A stretch of DNA of 64,000 nt from Deltaproteobacteria bacterium (GTDB lineage Bacteria; Myxococcota; Kuafuiibacteriia; Kuafuiibacteriales; Kuafuiibacteriaceae), in assembly GCA_020632995.1 (NCBI GenBank), contig JACKEN010000001.1:714001-778000 (forward strand), written 5' to 3'. The notes under the pieces are model-generated. The model was not told the DNA's origin and searched no databases. It worked only from the letters and a program-made list of their open reading frames with translations. Position numbers and translations under genes: made by a program. Position 1 is the stretch's first letter, and every line of letters starts with the position of its first letter. This document shows, one piece after another, positions 29,089 to 41,450 of the stretch.

Positions 29089-30309
29089 ATGCGGCCGCCG
29101 CCTGCCTACAGCCGAGGCGTGGTTGGTGCAAGAACCGCTCTGTTGGGGCTCTGCCTCGCGACGCTGGGGGCAGGGTGCGCCAGCACGTCGAAGGGGCAGC
29201 CCCTCTACGTGGCGCCCGACGGCTTCGACTTCTCGCAGAACCCGAAGCTCCTGGCCCGGATCCTGGCCACGCCCCACGGCTACTTCCGCTTCATCAACCG
29301 GCCCTTCGCGTCCGAGGTGTGCAACCGCATGAGCCCGGGGCTGGCCGACGCGCCGGTGGTCAACCTGCACGGCGACGCGCACCTCGAGCAGTACGCGGTC
29401 ACCGACCTCGGGCGCGGGCTCACCGACTTCGATGACTCCACCGCGGGGCCGGCGGCGCTGGATCTCGTGCGCTTCTCGGTCTCGCTCCGGCTGGCGGCGG
29501 AGGCCAACGGCTGGACGAAGGACGCCGAGGCGCTCATCCAGCGCTTCCTCGACGGCTACAAGGAGGGACTCGAGAACCCCGACGTGGCCCCGAGCGAGCC
29601 GACGGTGGCGGCCCGGATCCGCGGCGGCTTCACCTACGATCGCAAGCGCTACTTCGAGTGGGTGGACTCGATCATCCAGCCCATGCCGGACGACCTCGGG
29701 GAGGAGCTGGGGCAGGCCTTCGTGCCCTACGTGGAGAGCATGCGGGCCCAGGATCCCTCGCTGCCGCCCGACTTCTTCCGGGTGAAGCAGGTGGGCTTGC
29801 TCCAGATGGGGATCGGGAGCGCCCTCGACATGAAGTTCCTGGTGCGGGTCGAAGGCAAGACCGAGGCCCCCGAGGACGACGTGGTGCTCGAGGTGAAGGA
29901 GGTGCGCGACCTCCGGGGCGTGTCGTGCATCACCCACAACGCCAAGGTGGATCCGTTCCGGATCCTGGTGGGGCAGTCGCGCATCGCCTACCGGCCCTAC
30001 GAGCTGCTCGGCTACCTGCAGCTCCGCGGCAAGGTGTTCTGGATCCACTCGTGGGTCGACAACTACCGCGAGGTGAAGCTGGCCGAGAGCTTCCAGCGGG
30101 TCGAGGAGCTCGAGGAGGTGGTCCACGACGTCGGGGTGCAGCTCGGGCGGGGCCACGCGGCTCAGATCGCGGCGCCGCTCGGGCAGCAGCTCCGCCGGGC
30201 CCTGCTCACGATGCTCGAGGCCAACCGGGGTGAGATCCTGCGGCTGAGCGCGGACATGGCGAAGGAGACGGTGGCTGCCTGGAAGCGCTTCGCCGAGGCG
30301 CATCAGTAG
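29089..30309 (+). CDS. DUF2252-like lipoprotein
   Basis: 406 residues from the ATG at 29089 (a GTG at 29119 is an alternative). A lipoprotein signal ends LATLGAGC. The body shows the DUF2252 pattern: VVNLHGDAHLEQYA, then DFDDSTAGPAALDLVRFSVS, which resembles the nucleotide/metal-binding block of the kinase-like DUF2252 family. Family function is not established; an exported lipoprotein form is unusual for a kinase-like fold that would need ATP. The gene is convergent with, and overlaps by seven bases, the LpxR-like gene. Confidence 0.65.
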   Translation: MRPPPAYSRGVVGARTALLGLCLATLGAGCASTSKGQPLYVAPDGFDFSQNPKLLARILATPHGYFRFINRPFASEVCNRMSPGLADAPVVNLHGDAHLEQYAVTDLGRGLTDFDDSTAGPAALDLVRFSVSLRLAAEANGWTKDAEALIQRFLDGYKEGLENPDVAPSEPTVAARIRGGFTYDRKRYFEWVDSIIQPMPDDLGEELGQAFVPYVESMRAQDPSLPPDFFRVKQVGLLQMGIGSALDMKFLVRVEGKTEAPEDDVVLEVKEVRDLRGVSCITHNAKVDPFRILVGQSRIAYRPYELLGYLQLRGKVFWIHSWVDNYREVKLAESFQRVEELEEVVHDVGVQLGRGHAAQIAAPLGQQLRRALLTMLEANRGEILRLSADMAKETVAAWKRFAEAHQ

Positions 30310-31388
30310 CGGTACGACAACTTCACTTGCCCCATGCGCTGAAAGCTCAGCGCGTACTCCGGCAAGGGAGATTGCTCGTTGGTCTCCACGATGTACGTGT
30401 AGCTCGCCTCGACGTCCCAGAGCTGCACGAGGAAGCCGAACTCCAGCCGGGCCCGCACGAGTCGGCGGTTCGCGGTCGGGCCGTCGGTGCCGATCGGGCC
30501 GTCGAGGAGCGCGTCGAACAGCACCACCCCCATGCGGGTCCCGGCGAAGACGTGGCCGTTGAGGGGGAGGGCGGCCTCCTCGCCCTCCACGATGGGGGTG
30601 GCGCCGTCCAGGGTCAGCTCGGGCATCCAGCCCATCCGGACCATGGTGCCGATCTCGCAGCCCACCCGGAACGTGCCGAGGTCGCAGTCGGAGCGCGCGG
30701 TGGCTCGGGCGCCGAGCGGGGCGTGGGTGAGGCCGCTCCAGCCCGAGGGCGCCCGCACCCGCAGCACCTCGGTCTCCACCCCGAAGCGCAGGTTGACCAG
30801 CACCGTCTCCGGCACCTCGTAGATGCCCCAGCCCTGGGGATCGATCGGGTACTCGGCGCCGGTGAACACCCGCAGCACCGAGTGCACGCGCTTCTGGATG
30901 GGCTGGGAGAGCGACCACTTCCCGGTGACCCCGGCCATGAGCTTGGCCGAGACCCGGGTGTAGCCACCCGTGGTGAGGGCGCCGCGGAACACCAGGTCGG
31001 TGCTGAGCTCGCCTGAAAGGAGCCCTGCGTAGGGCCGATCGCCCTCGAGGAAGCGCACCTCGTCCGCGGTGAGGTCGGTGGGGGTCCAGATGTCGTGGGC
31101 GATCCCGCCCGTCCAGTACTCCGCCACCAGCCGACGCCGCAGCCCTGGGCCGAGGGCTCGCCCGAGGGCCAGCGCGTCGATCGGCGGGCCGCCGCGGGCG
31201 AGCACGCGGACCCCGCTCGAGTAGCCCTCGTCGTACCAGGTGGCGAAGCCGTCGTTGATGGTGTCCAGCGTGAAGCGCCGCTCGGGGGCCGGCGATCGCC
31301 ACGGCGCGGGCGTCTGCACGGCGAGATCGGGCCCCGGGCCGGTGAGGGCCAGAAGGAGCACCGCGTCGATGGTCCCCGGGGGCAGCAT
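30303..31388 (-). CDS. LpxR-like (DUF2219) outer membrane protein
   Basis: 361 residues with a weak signal peptide. The N-terminal TINDGFATWYDEGYSSGVRV, the GDRPYAGLL segment and alternating beta-strand pattern ending in a terminal aromatic (KLSYRY) fit the DUF2219/LpxR family of 12-stranded outer membrane barrels. LpxR removes the 3'-acyloxyacyl group from lipid A in a Ca-dependent way; the Asn-Asp pair typical of its active site is seen in NDGF. Enough differs that the activity is only inferred. The 3' end overlaps the convergent DUF2252 gene. Confidence 0.6.
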   Translation of the reverse strand: MLPPGTIDAVLLLALTGPGPDLAVQTPAPWRSPAPERRFTLDTINDGFATWYDEGYSSGVRVLARGGPPIDALALGRALGPGLRRRLVAEYWTGGIAHDIWTPTDLTADEVRFLEGDRPYAGLLSGELSTDLVFRGALTTGGYTRVSAKLMAGVTGKWSLSQPIQKRVHSVLRVFTGAEYPIDPQGWGIYEVPETVLVNLRFGVETEVLRVRAPSGWSGLTHAPLGARATARSDCDLGTFRVGCEIGTMVRMGWMPELTLDGATPIVEGEEAALPLNGHVFAGTRMGVVLFDALLDGPIGTDGPTANRRLVRARLEFGFLVQLWDVEASYTYIVETNEQSPLPEYALSFQRMGQVKLSYRY

Positions 31389-31443
31389 GCGCGGAGCCCG
31401 GATGGTGGCATCCCGGGGGGAGGCGCGCCAAGTCGGCCGGTGA

Positions 31444-35150
<3,707 letters not shown>

Positions 35151-35154
<4 letters not shown>

Positions 35155-36107
35155 GGTCTCTCCTCGAGGCCCGCCGGGCGCCGGGTGGCCTGGGCGGTGA
35201 TGACGCGGAAGTGGGGGGCGCGGGTCTCCTCGTGGGTCACCTGGCAGGTGGTGGGCTCGAGGCCGGCGGCCTCGAGCAGCGCCTGCAGGTGGCGGGGCGA
35301 GAAGCCCAGGTTGACGTGGTCGTAGGCCGCCACGGCGTCGGCGTGGGCGTGCGCGTCCAGGGTGGTGAGTACGAGGTCGCCGCCGGGGCGGAGCACCCGG
35401 GCCGCCTCCCTCAGGACCTGGGCGGCGTCCCTGGCGTAGGTCAGGGCGTTCATCAAGAGCACCTGATCGAAGGCCTGGTCGGGGAGGGGGAGGGCGTGCA
35501 TGTCACCTTGCACGAAGCGCACGTTCCCCAAATGCAAGAGGCGTTGACGGCCCGCGTCCACCACGGTGGGGCTCACGTCGACGCAGGTCACGCTGTCGGC
35601 CCTCGGCGCCACCAGCTCGGACAGTGCGCCGTCCCCCGAGGCCACGTCCAGCACGTGGCCGAGCCGGAGCAGGCCCACCAGGCCGCGGGTGAAGGACTCC
35701 CAGGTGCGCCCGGGGCTGTAGTGCCGCTGCATCTGGCCGGCCACGCTGTCGGCCCAGGTCGCCGCCTCGGCGCGGGCCGCCACCAGGGCCCGCGCGCGCT
35801 CGAGGTCGCGGCCGAGGGTGGGGTCGTCGAGGCTCCCCTCGAGGTCCTGCCAGAAGCGCCGCACGTGCTCCGGCATCGCCGCCACCCGCAGCCCGTAGAA
35901 GGAGGCCGGGCCGCTCTTTCGGACGTGGACCATGTCCGCGTCCTTGAGCTTGCCGAGGTGGGTCGAGACGCGCGACTGGGCCAGCCCGGTGACCTGGGTC
36001 AGCTCGGCCACCGTCAGCTCCTCGTGGGCCAACAGGGCGAGGAGCCGGATGCGCGTGGGATCCCCCAGGAGCCGGCACAGGTCGTTTGCGCTCTGCAGGT
36101 TGAGCAT
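35151..36107 (-). CDS. ArsR-type regulator fused to SAM methyltransferase (SahR-like)
   Basis: 318 residues. Residues 1-80 are an ArsR winged helix-turn-helix (LLGDPTRIRLLALLAHEELT, then GLAQSRVSTHLGKLKDADMV); residues 140-310 are a class I methyltransferase with motif I VLDVASGDGALSEL at about 152-165. The metal-binding Cys motif of ArsR is absent. SahR of Desulfovibrio, described as a regulator of methionine genes that responds to S-adenosylhomocysteine, has this same two-domain build. Here the gene precedes metH with a four-base overlap, which supports the same role: sensing SAM/SAH and repressing its own operon. A perfect palindrome lies 4-19 bases before the ATG. No Shine-Dalgarno is seen, so the message may be leaderless. 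Confidence 0.8.
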
Positions 36108-36110
36108 CGA

Positions 36111-36126
36111 ATCCGGTTATCCGGAT
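36111..36126. promoter_or_regulatory. Palindromic operator upstream of the SahR-like/metH operon
   Basis: ATCCGG-TTAT-CCGGAT is a perfect 6-bp inverted repeat with a four-base spacer, immediately before the ATG of the ArsR-methyltransferase gene. Related half sites follow (ACGGAT at 36129-36134, GATACCGG at 36143-36150). Position and symmetry suit binding by a dimeric winged-helix repressor, most simply autoregulation. Confidence 0.6.
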
Positions 36127-36194
36127 GAACGGATATGGGAAGGATACCGGGCCGGACGGTGACGTCAAGCCCTACCGTCTGCCACGATTGCCCC

Positions 36195-37205
36195 ATGCAC
36201 GGCGCCTGGATGTGGCTGGCCACCGGCTGGCTGGCCCTGACCCCGCAGGAGCCCGAGGCGGCGCCGGGGAGCCAGCCCCTGGTCGGGTCTCAGCCCGAGG
36301 CACCCGCGGAGGCGCCTCCGGTCGACCCGGTCCGCGCGGCCCAGGCCCTGGAGGACGCCTTCGTGGCCTCCCAGCGCCCAGAGGTGCTCCTGGCCCTCGC
36401 CGCCCTCCACGACGCCGCGGGCCGCTGCCCGGACGCGGTGGACGCCTACCGTCGCTTCTTCGCCGCCTGCCGCGACTGCGCCGCCCTCGCCTCGGCGGCG
36501 GAGCGCTTCGAGCGCCTCGTCGCCCAGTGCGCCCCCGGGCCGAGCGCGCCCCCGGCGCCCGGCCCCCACCCCCGCCCGGGCGACGCCACCCGGGAGGAGG
36601 TCCTGGCCGCGCTCCGGCGCGCCAAGGAGGTCGATGCGGTGGCAGCGGGCCGCCTGATGGTGACCCTGGTCGAGGCGGGCGGCGCCGCGCAAGCGAGCCT
36701 GCTGAACGCCCTGCGCCGGGAGGCGTGGCAACTCCACTTGCAGCAGCCGGCCCGAGGCCCGGAGCTCCTCGCCCTTCTGGAGCGCGCCCGCACCGTGGCC
36801 CCCGAGCGCCACGAGGCCTGGCTCGGCCGCATCATGTTCGCCGAGAAGGAGGGCGACCAGGACAAGCGGGACGCCCTCCGCCGCGAGCTGATGGACGCCC
36901 TCGCCGGGTCAGCACAGGTCCCGGTGCGCGACGCGACCCGCGCCGGCTGCGAGCCCAACCCCGATCGGGAGTGGGGCTTCATCACCGTGAACACCACGCC
37001 CTGGTCGGAGATCTACCTGAACGGCCAACCCCGCGGCACCACGCCGGTGGCCAAGGTCTCGGTGCTGGCGGGCTGCGTGACGTTGAAGGCGTTGTCGCCG
37101 GTGACGGGGCAGGCGGTGGTGAAGAACGTGGTGGTGCGGCCGAACCAGAACCTGATCCTGCGCATCGATCTGGGCTCCGGGGCGGAGCGCCAGAGCTACG
37201 ACTGA
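36195..37205 (+). CDS. PEGA-domain secreted protein
   Basis: 336 residues from the ATG at 36195. A short hydrophobic start (MHGAWMWLATGWLALT) suggests export. The middle is helical and repeat-like (TPR-like: AALHDAAGRCPDAVDAYRRF). The C-terminus, about residues 260-335, is a PEGA-type beta domain: ITVNTTPWSEIYLNGQPRGT then VAKVSVLAGCVTLKAL. PEGA domains are small extracytoplasmic modules, usually at the cell surface. It is transcribed divergently from the SahR-like gene and shares its promoter region. Confidence 0.65.
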   Translation: MHGAWMWLATGWLALTPQEPEAAPGSQPLVGSQPEAPAEAPPVDPVRAAQALEDAFVASQRPEVLLALAALHDAAGRCPDAVDAYRRFFAACRDCAALASAAERFERLVAQCAPGPSAPPAPGPHPRPGDATREEVLAALRRAKEVDAVAAGRLMVTLVEAGGAAQASLLNALRREAWQLHLQQPARGPELLALLERARTVAPERHEAWLGRIMFAEKEGDQDKRDALRRELMDALAGSAQVPVRDATRAGCEPNPDREWGFITVNTTPWSEIYLNGQPRGTTPVAKVSVLAGCVTLKALSPVTGQAVVKNVVVRPNQNLILRIDLGSGAERQSYD

Positions 37206-37248
37206 GGTTTGGTGAGGCTCGACCGTGCTCGTGTGCTAGAGTTGGCCC

Positions 37249-37842
37249 ATGACCGCCGCGGTCTCACTCCCCACCATCGCCTCCCCAGATCAGGATCAGC
37301 GCGTGACGCTGCGGGGGATGAGCTGGTGGCAGTTCGAGACCATCCTCGCCGCCCGCGGTGATGCGCCCGTGCCGCGCATCGCCTACATGAACGGAGTCAT
37401 CGAGCTCATGAGCCCCTCCCGGCGCCATGAAGGCACCAAGTCCATCCTCGGCATGCTCATCGAAGCCTACTGCTTCGCGAAGGGCATCTACTTCGACCCC
37501 ATCGCCTCCACCACGCTCAAGAACCCCGCGCTCGAGCGCGGCGCCGAGCCCGATGAGTCCTACGCATTCTCCAAGGGCCGCGAAGTGCCCGACCTCGCCA
37601 TCGAGGTGATCTACACCTCCGGGAACCTCGACAAGCTCGAGCTCTACCGCGGCCTTGGGGTGCGCGAGGTCTGGTTCTGGGTGGAGGACCGCCTGCTCGG
37701 CTACGTGCTCCAGGATGGGGCCTACGTGCAGGTCGAACAGAGCGCGGTGCTGCCCGGCCTGCGCCTCGACACCCTCACCCCGTACGTGGGGCAGGACGAC
37801 CGCTTCGAGGCGGTGCAGGCCTTCCGGCGCGGCCTGGCCTGA
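37249..37842 (+). CDS. Uma2 family (PD-(D/E)XK-like) protein
   Basis: 197 residues. The Uma2/DUF820 pattern is clear: YMNGVIELMSPSRRHEG, then GAEPDESYAF and REVPDLAIEVIYTSGNLDKLELYRGLGVREVWFW, which carries the PD...ExK-type nuclease core. Uma2 proteins are abundant in cyanobacteria and myxobacteria, often in many copies; nuclease activity is predicted from fold. The start is the ATG at 37249. It is the first gene of an accessory patch. Confidence 0.8.
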   Translation: MTAAVSLPTIASPDQDQRVTLRGMSWWQFETILAARGDAPVPRIAYMNGVIELMSPSRRHEGTKSILGMLIEAYCFAKGIYFDPIASTTLKNPALERGAEPDESYAFSKGREVPDLAIEVIYTSGNLDKLELYRGLGVREVWFWVEDRLLGYVLQDGAYVQVEQSAVLPGLRLDTLTPYVGQDDRFEAVQAFRRGLA

Positions 37843-38217
37843 GGCGGGCGCCAACTTGGACCCGCCGGTCGGCGCCTCCGGTGTGGGCGGTCACCCGATC
37901 GGGGGCTTGCATGTTCGGCCCGCTCGGTCGATCCAACGACAGATGGTGAGGGGAACTCGGGTTCGCGTGGGGGCGCTCACGGCAGTGATGCTCTGCGCCG
38001 GATCGACGGTCGAGGCGGCGCGCCCAGCCACCTTGGTGCCTACGCGCCCTCGGGCGGGATGCTGCACGTCTACGGACGGGCGGCCCGGCTTCTCTGAGGT
38101 GACACCCTCGCGTCCTGGCTCCGCGCGCGCCCTCGGGCTCGGGCGCTAGCCGAAAACCCCCGGCGGCCCGGGCCTTCCCACCGCGTGGGCCGGTCCGGCG
38201 CCGCCACCCTTCAACCT
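37843..38217. other. Interval with a possible gene remnant
   Basis: 375 bases between the Uma2 and reverse transcriptase genes. No template/variable repeat pair of a diversity-generating retroelement was found here. A short signal-peptide-like ORF at 37943-38149 is listed separately. Confidence 0.4.
37943..38149 (+). pseudogene. Possible truncated secreted-protein gene
   Basis: 68 codons starting MVRGTRVRVGALTAVMLCAG, which reads like a signal peptide ending VEAARPA, followed by a tail of low-quality composition. A second frame from about 38045 reads GAYAPSGGMLHVYGRAARLL before a stop, more protein-like than the tail. This pattern fits a frameshifted and truncated exported protein. No ribosome site is seen; it could be chance. 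Confidence 0.25.
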
Positions 38218-39296
38218 ATGGGCCAGCTGTTCGATCGCATCACCGAGTTCGAGAACCTCCGGCAGTCGGCGTGGGAGGTGTTCCGAGGCAAGCGGGGCAA
38301 GGTGTCCGCCAACGCCCTGTTCCGTGACCTCGAGCCTCGCCTCCTCGAGCTGCAACGAGGCCTGCGCGGCGGCTCTACCGGCACGGGCCCTACCGCCACT
38401 TCGACATCCTCGATCCCAAGCCCCGCACCATCTCCGCCGCGACCTTGCGGGACCGGGTGGTGCACCACGCGATGGTGCGGGTGCTCGAGCCGCGCTTCGA
38501 GCGCCGCTTCATCCACCACAGCTACGCGTGCCGCACCGGCAAGGGCCAGCACCGGGCCTTGTGCCAGTTCGTGCGCTGGGCGCGCGGGCACCGCCACACG
38601 ATGGTGCTCGATGTGCACCGCTTCTTCCCCAGCGTCGACCACGAGGTGATGAAGGCGGTGGCGTTCGACGTCGTGCGCGACCCCGAGGTCCGCGCCTTGA
38701 TCGCGAACGTCATCGACGCGTCGGACCTGCCGTCAGCAGTGGCGCACTTCCCGGGCGACGACCTCTTGACCCCGCTCGGCCGCCGCACCGGCTTGCCGAT
38801 CGGGAACCTGACCTCGCAGTTCCTCGCCAACGTGCTGCTCGATCGGGTCGACCACCACGTGAAGGACGACCTCCGCGTGAAGGCCTACCTGCGCTATGCC
38901 GACGATCTCGCGTTCTTCGGTGACGACAGGGCCGCGCTGTGGGCGCTCCGTGAGCGGGTCGAGAGCAAGCTCCTCGAGCTGCGCCTGCGGCTGAACCGGG
39001 GCAAGTCCCGCGTGCGCCGGCTGCGGGAGGGGGTGACCTTCCTGGGCTTTACGGTCCACCCGCAGACGATCCGGCTGGGGCCCGTCGCGGTCCGGCGCGC
39101 GCGTCGCCGGATGGCCTCGCTCCAGCGCGCCTACGTCCAAGGCATGCGGTGGGGCCAGGTCCAGGCATCCCTCCAGGCGTGGTCCGCGCACGCGAACCAC
39201 GGCGACACCCATCGCCTCCGCGAGGCGGCCTTCGCGACACGCCCCTTCATGCGCGCGCTTGTGGTCACCGCGCTCGGCGGAGCCGCGAGCGCATAG
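38218..39296 (+). pseudogene. Reverse transcriptase, frameshifted
   Basis: The gene starts at the ATG at 38218 (MGQLFDRITEFENLRQSAWE) in one frame and continues in the -1 frame from about 38373 (LYRHGPYRHFDILDPKPRTI), to the stop at 39296. Joined, the pieces give one full-length RT of about 359 residues with a canonical LRxGxYRxGPYR junction, so one base is missing near 38368-38373. The rest is intact: the palm motif LRYADD (codons at 38889-38906), IGNLTSQ, KSRVRRLREGVTFLGF and a C-terminal thumb. IGxxxSQ is typical of diversity-generating-retroelement and related stand-alone RTs, not of group II introns or retrons. It is a pseudogene unless the shift is a sequencing error. Confidence 0.75.
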
Positions 39297-39303
39297 GCTG
39301 GGG

Positions 39304-39822
39304 CTACGGCTTCAGGTTGGCGATGACGCGCTGAGCCTCGGCGCGCGCAGCCGGCGGGCTGCCCTCAGAAGCCGCGACTGCGCGCACGCGGGCCATTGCC
39401 TTGGGGAGGCCCATCTCGGCCAGGGTCAGCACCCAGTCCACCTGGGCGTCGTCGTGCAGTCGATGCGGGTCGATGCCGAGCAGCACCGCGAGGCCCGCGC
39501 CGTCAGGGAGGTCACCCAAGGCGCATATGGCGGCGCCCTGGCCCAGACCGGGCTTTGCGATGGCCCCGGTGAGGACAGGCAGCACCTGGTCTGGCGCCTC
39601 TCGCGCCAACCGGCACAAGGCCATCATCACCAGGTACGCCGCCGACTCGGCGTTCACCCAGGGGCCAGGCAGGGTGTCGAGCGCCTCCAGCATCGGTCGC
39701 GCGTCTTCGGGCAGGCGGGCGGCGATCCACGCCTGGTCGTCTCGCTCGCGCTCCGCGACTTCGCCGAGCGGACCCAGCGGGCCCGCGAGGTTGTAGAGCT
39801 GCTGGACGTCGTCGGCGTTCAT
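39304..39822 (-). CDS. Possible immunity protein (HEAT-like)
   Basis: 172 residues, all-helical in appearance, with a repeat-like pattern from about residue 60 to the end (PVLTGAIAKPGLGQGAAICA, LPKAMARVRAVAA) that resembles short HEAT/Armadillo repeats. Its ATG overlaps the stop of the upstream gene by four bases (ATGA, 39819-39822), a tight coupling seen in toxin/immunity pairs. No family is recognised. The role as an immunity protein is inferred from position, size and predicted solubility. Confidence 0.5.
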   Translation of the reverse strand: MNADDVQQLYNLAGPLGPLGEVAERERDDQAWIAARLPEDARPMLEALDTLPGPWVNAESAAYLVMMALCRLAREAPDQVLPVLTGAIAKPGLGQGAAICALGDLPDGAGLAVLLGIDPHRLHDDAQVDWVLTLAEMGLPKAMARVRAVAASEGSPPAARAEAQRVIANLKP

Positions 39823-41081
39823 GGCTCGTCGGGCTCCACCAGCTCGTAGGTGTACCTCACGGACTCGCTCCCAAGCCAGTAGCCACAGCTTCCGGCTACG
39901 AGCGACCCAACGCCATGGATCGCCCACGCCACGGGGCCCGCTGTGTCCGCAGGTGCGAAGGCACCGGCGAAGCCGCTGCCTGCGGCCCACGCACCGGCCC
40001 AGCCGCCTGCAGAGGTGAGCAGGGCCTTGGTCTTGTCCTTGGCGACGGCGACCTGGTAGGCGTCCGCGGCGACGCCGACCACGAGGAGGACCCGCCCGCC
40101 GTAGTGGAAAGCGGCGCGGACGCGTCCAGCCCACTTCATCCTCGTGGCGAAGGCGTCTGCCGCCGCTTGGAGGTGGGCCGGGGTCTCGGCCCCGGCTGCC
40201 TCGACCGCCTCTACGAGGCCGGGGAGGCCATCCTTGAGCTGAATGACCTCGGGCTTCGAGACCACGACGAATCGGCCAGGGCCTTGCCTCGAGAACTGGC
40301 TCCCAGGCTCCAAGACGACTTCGACGACGCCGTCCCGGGTTCGCCCGGCGAGCCTCCCGACCTCGTCCCACATCCGTGACTCCGCCATGCCGCGGCCCAG
40401 CTTTCGGAGTGCCTTGTTCTGCCGGTTGTTGAGCGCGGCCTCGTCCGGGAGACCAAACCGCCGCAGCATCTCCGCCCTGGCCTCCGGCGCGGTCTCGGCG
40501 ATCTTCTCCGCCAGCATCTGCGACAGCTCAGCCTCGCCGAGTACCACGCTGGCGGTGGGCCGCACGATCTCGACCCGGACGGGCACGTCCTTGCCGACGA
40601 GCGGGCCCACGTAGGGGTCGCCTTCGACCACGAACCAGGACGCCTGGCCCTTCCCGAGCTCGGGTTTGAAAGGCGGCTTGCCGTCCGCGATGTTGCTCAG
40701 GATCGCCAGGCCGATCTCCGGCGTGACCATGGTGTTCGCGGGTCGGGTCGGGCTCGAGCCCGCAGGCCCTACTGTTCGGATGAGGCGACTGGCCATCTCC
40801 TCGACCACCTCATCCAGAAGCCCGGCCGCGAGGGGGCCGTCGAGGTTCGACAGCGCGGTGAAGCGGGCGCCCAGCGCCTCGTCCGAGAGCGCCTCGATCG
40901 GGGCCGGCCCGCGCTCCGACCACCGCACGCCCCCAGGCAGCGGCTCGGTGTCCACCACAGCGTCGTCCTCCGGGACTGGGGCCTCGGCGCCCGCGGGCCG
41001 CACGCCGGCGTCCGGCCCCCAGTCGGGTGGCGTTGCCGCTAGGGTGGTCGCGGAGCTGGTCACGGTGGAAGTCGAGGCCAT
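39819..41081 (-). CDS. Possible polymorphic-type toxin with glycine-zipper tail
   Basis: 420 residues from the ATG at 41081. The N-terminal 50 residues are Ser/Thr/Ala/Pro-rich without a Sec signal. A middle alpha/beta region (about 60-320) is unrecognised. The last 100 residues are hydrophobic and Gly/Ala-rich (LLTSAGGWAGAWAAGSGFAG, then a second hydrophobic stretch around GVGSLVAGSCGYWLG), a glycine-zipper arrangement seen in membrane-inserting toxin modules of contact or type VI effectors. The overlapping downstream gene encodes a small helical protein, as immunity genes do. A much longer in-frame opening upstream (to 43184) crosses the rpn and cbs genes and is not real. Confidence 0.5.
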   Translation of the reverse strand: MASTSTVTSSATTLAATPPDWGPDAGVRPAGAEAPVPEDDAVVDTEPLPGGVRWSERGPAPIEALSDEALGARFTALSNLDGPLAAGLLDEVVEEMASRLIRTVGPAGSSPTRPANTMVTPEIGLAILSNIADGKPPFKPELGKGQASWFVVEGDPYVGPLVGKDVPVRVEIVRPTASVVLGEAELSQMLAEKIAETAPEARAEMLRRFGLPDEAALNNRQNKALRKLGRGMAESRMWDEVGRLAGRTRDGVVEVVLEPGSQFSRQGPGRFVVVSKPEVIQLKDGLPGLVEAVEAAGAETPAHLQAAADAFATRMKWAGRVRAAFHYGGRVLLVVGVAADAYQVAVAKDKTKALLTSAGGWAGAWAAGSGFAGAFAPADTAGPVAWAIHGVGSLVAGSCGYWLGSESVRYTYELVEPDEP

Positions 41082-41450
41082 GTCCAACGGAAAAGCACGA
41101 TCCGCGCCAGGATGCTCAGAGCCCGGCAGGCCCAGGATTCGAGATCCGCGGTGGGCATGCTCGTCCGGACGAACCGGACACCGGACGGACGTTCGATCGG
41201 CCTGAGGAGAAAGCGTCGTGGGCTCGACGACCGCAGACCGCCCGGGACGTGGGATTGGGGAGGGGTCGGGACCGTCCCGGGCGGTCATCGATGCAACCGG
41301 TCGGGATGGCGCGGCCATTCCAGGCGCCGCGTTTTTTCCCCTTCCCGACGGTGGCCGGTCCGGTGACCGGCTCAGCGGGGCGTCGTGGGCCGTTCGGTGT
41401 CCGTCCGGTTTTCGGACGTCGTTCGGATTTCGGACGCGTGGTGGGCCGGG
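41082..41450. other. Interval between divergent toxin-like and rpn-like genes
   Basis: About 370 bases with no convincing gene. It is crowded with short CGGACG/CGTCCG and GGTCCGGTGACCGG-type motifs, including CGGACG-spaced repeats at 41401-41437, which may hold regulatory sites for one or both neighbours. Confidence 0.4.

Noticed and set aside
38368..38373. Programmed -1 frameshift in the reverse transcriptase gene
   Set aside because: No slippery heptamer or following pseudoknot is evident at GGC-GGC-TCT; a simple one-base loss explains it.
37843..39303. A complete diversity-generating retroelement
   Set aside because: No template/variable repeat pair, accessory Avd gene or C-type-lectin target was found in the window despite the IGNLTSQ motif.
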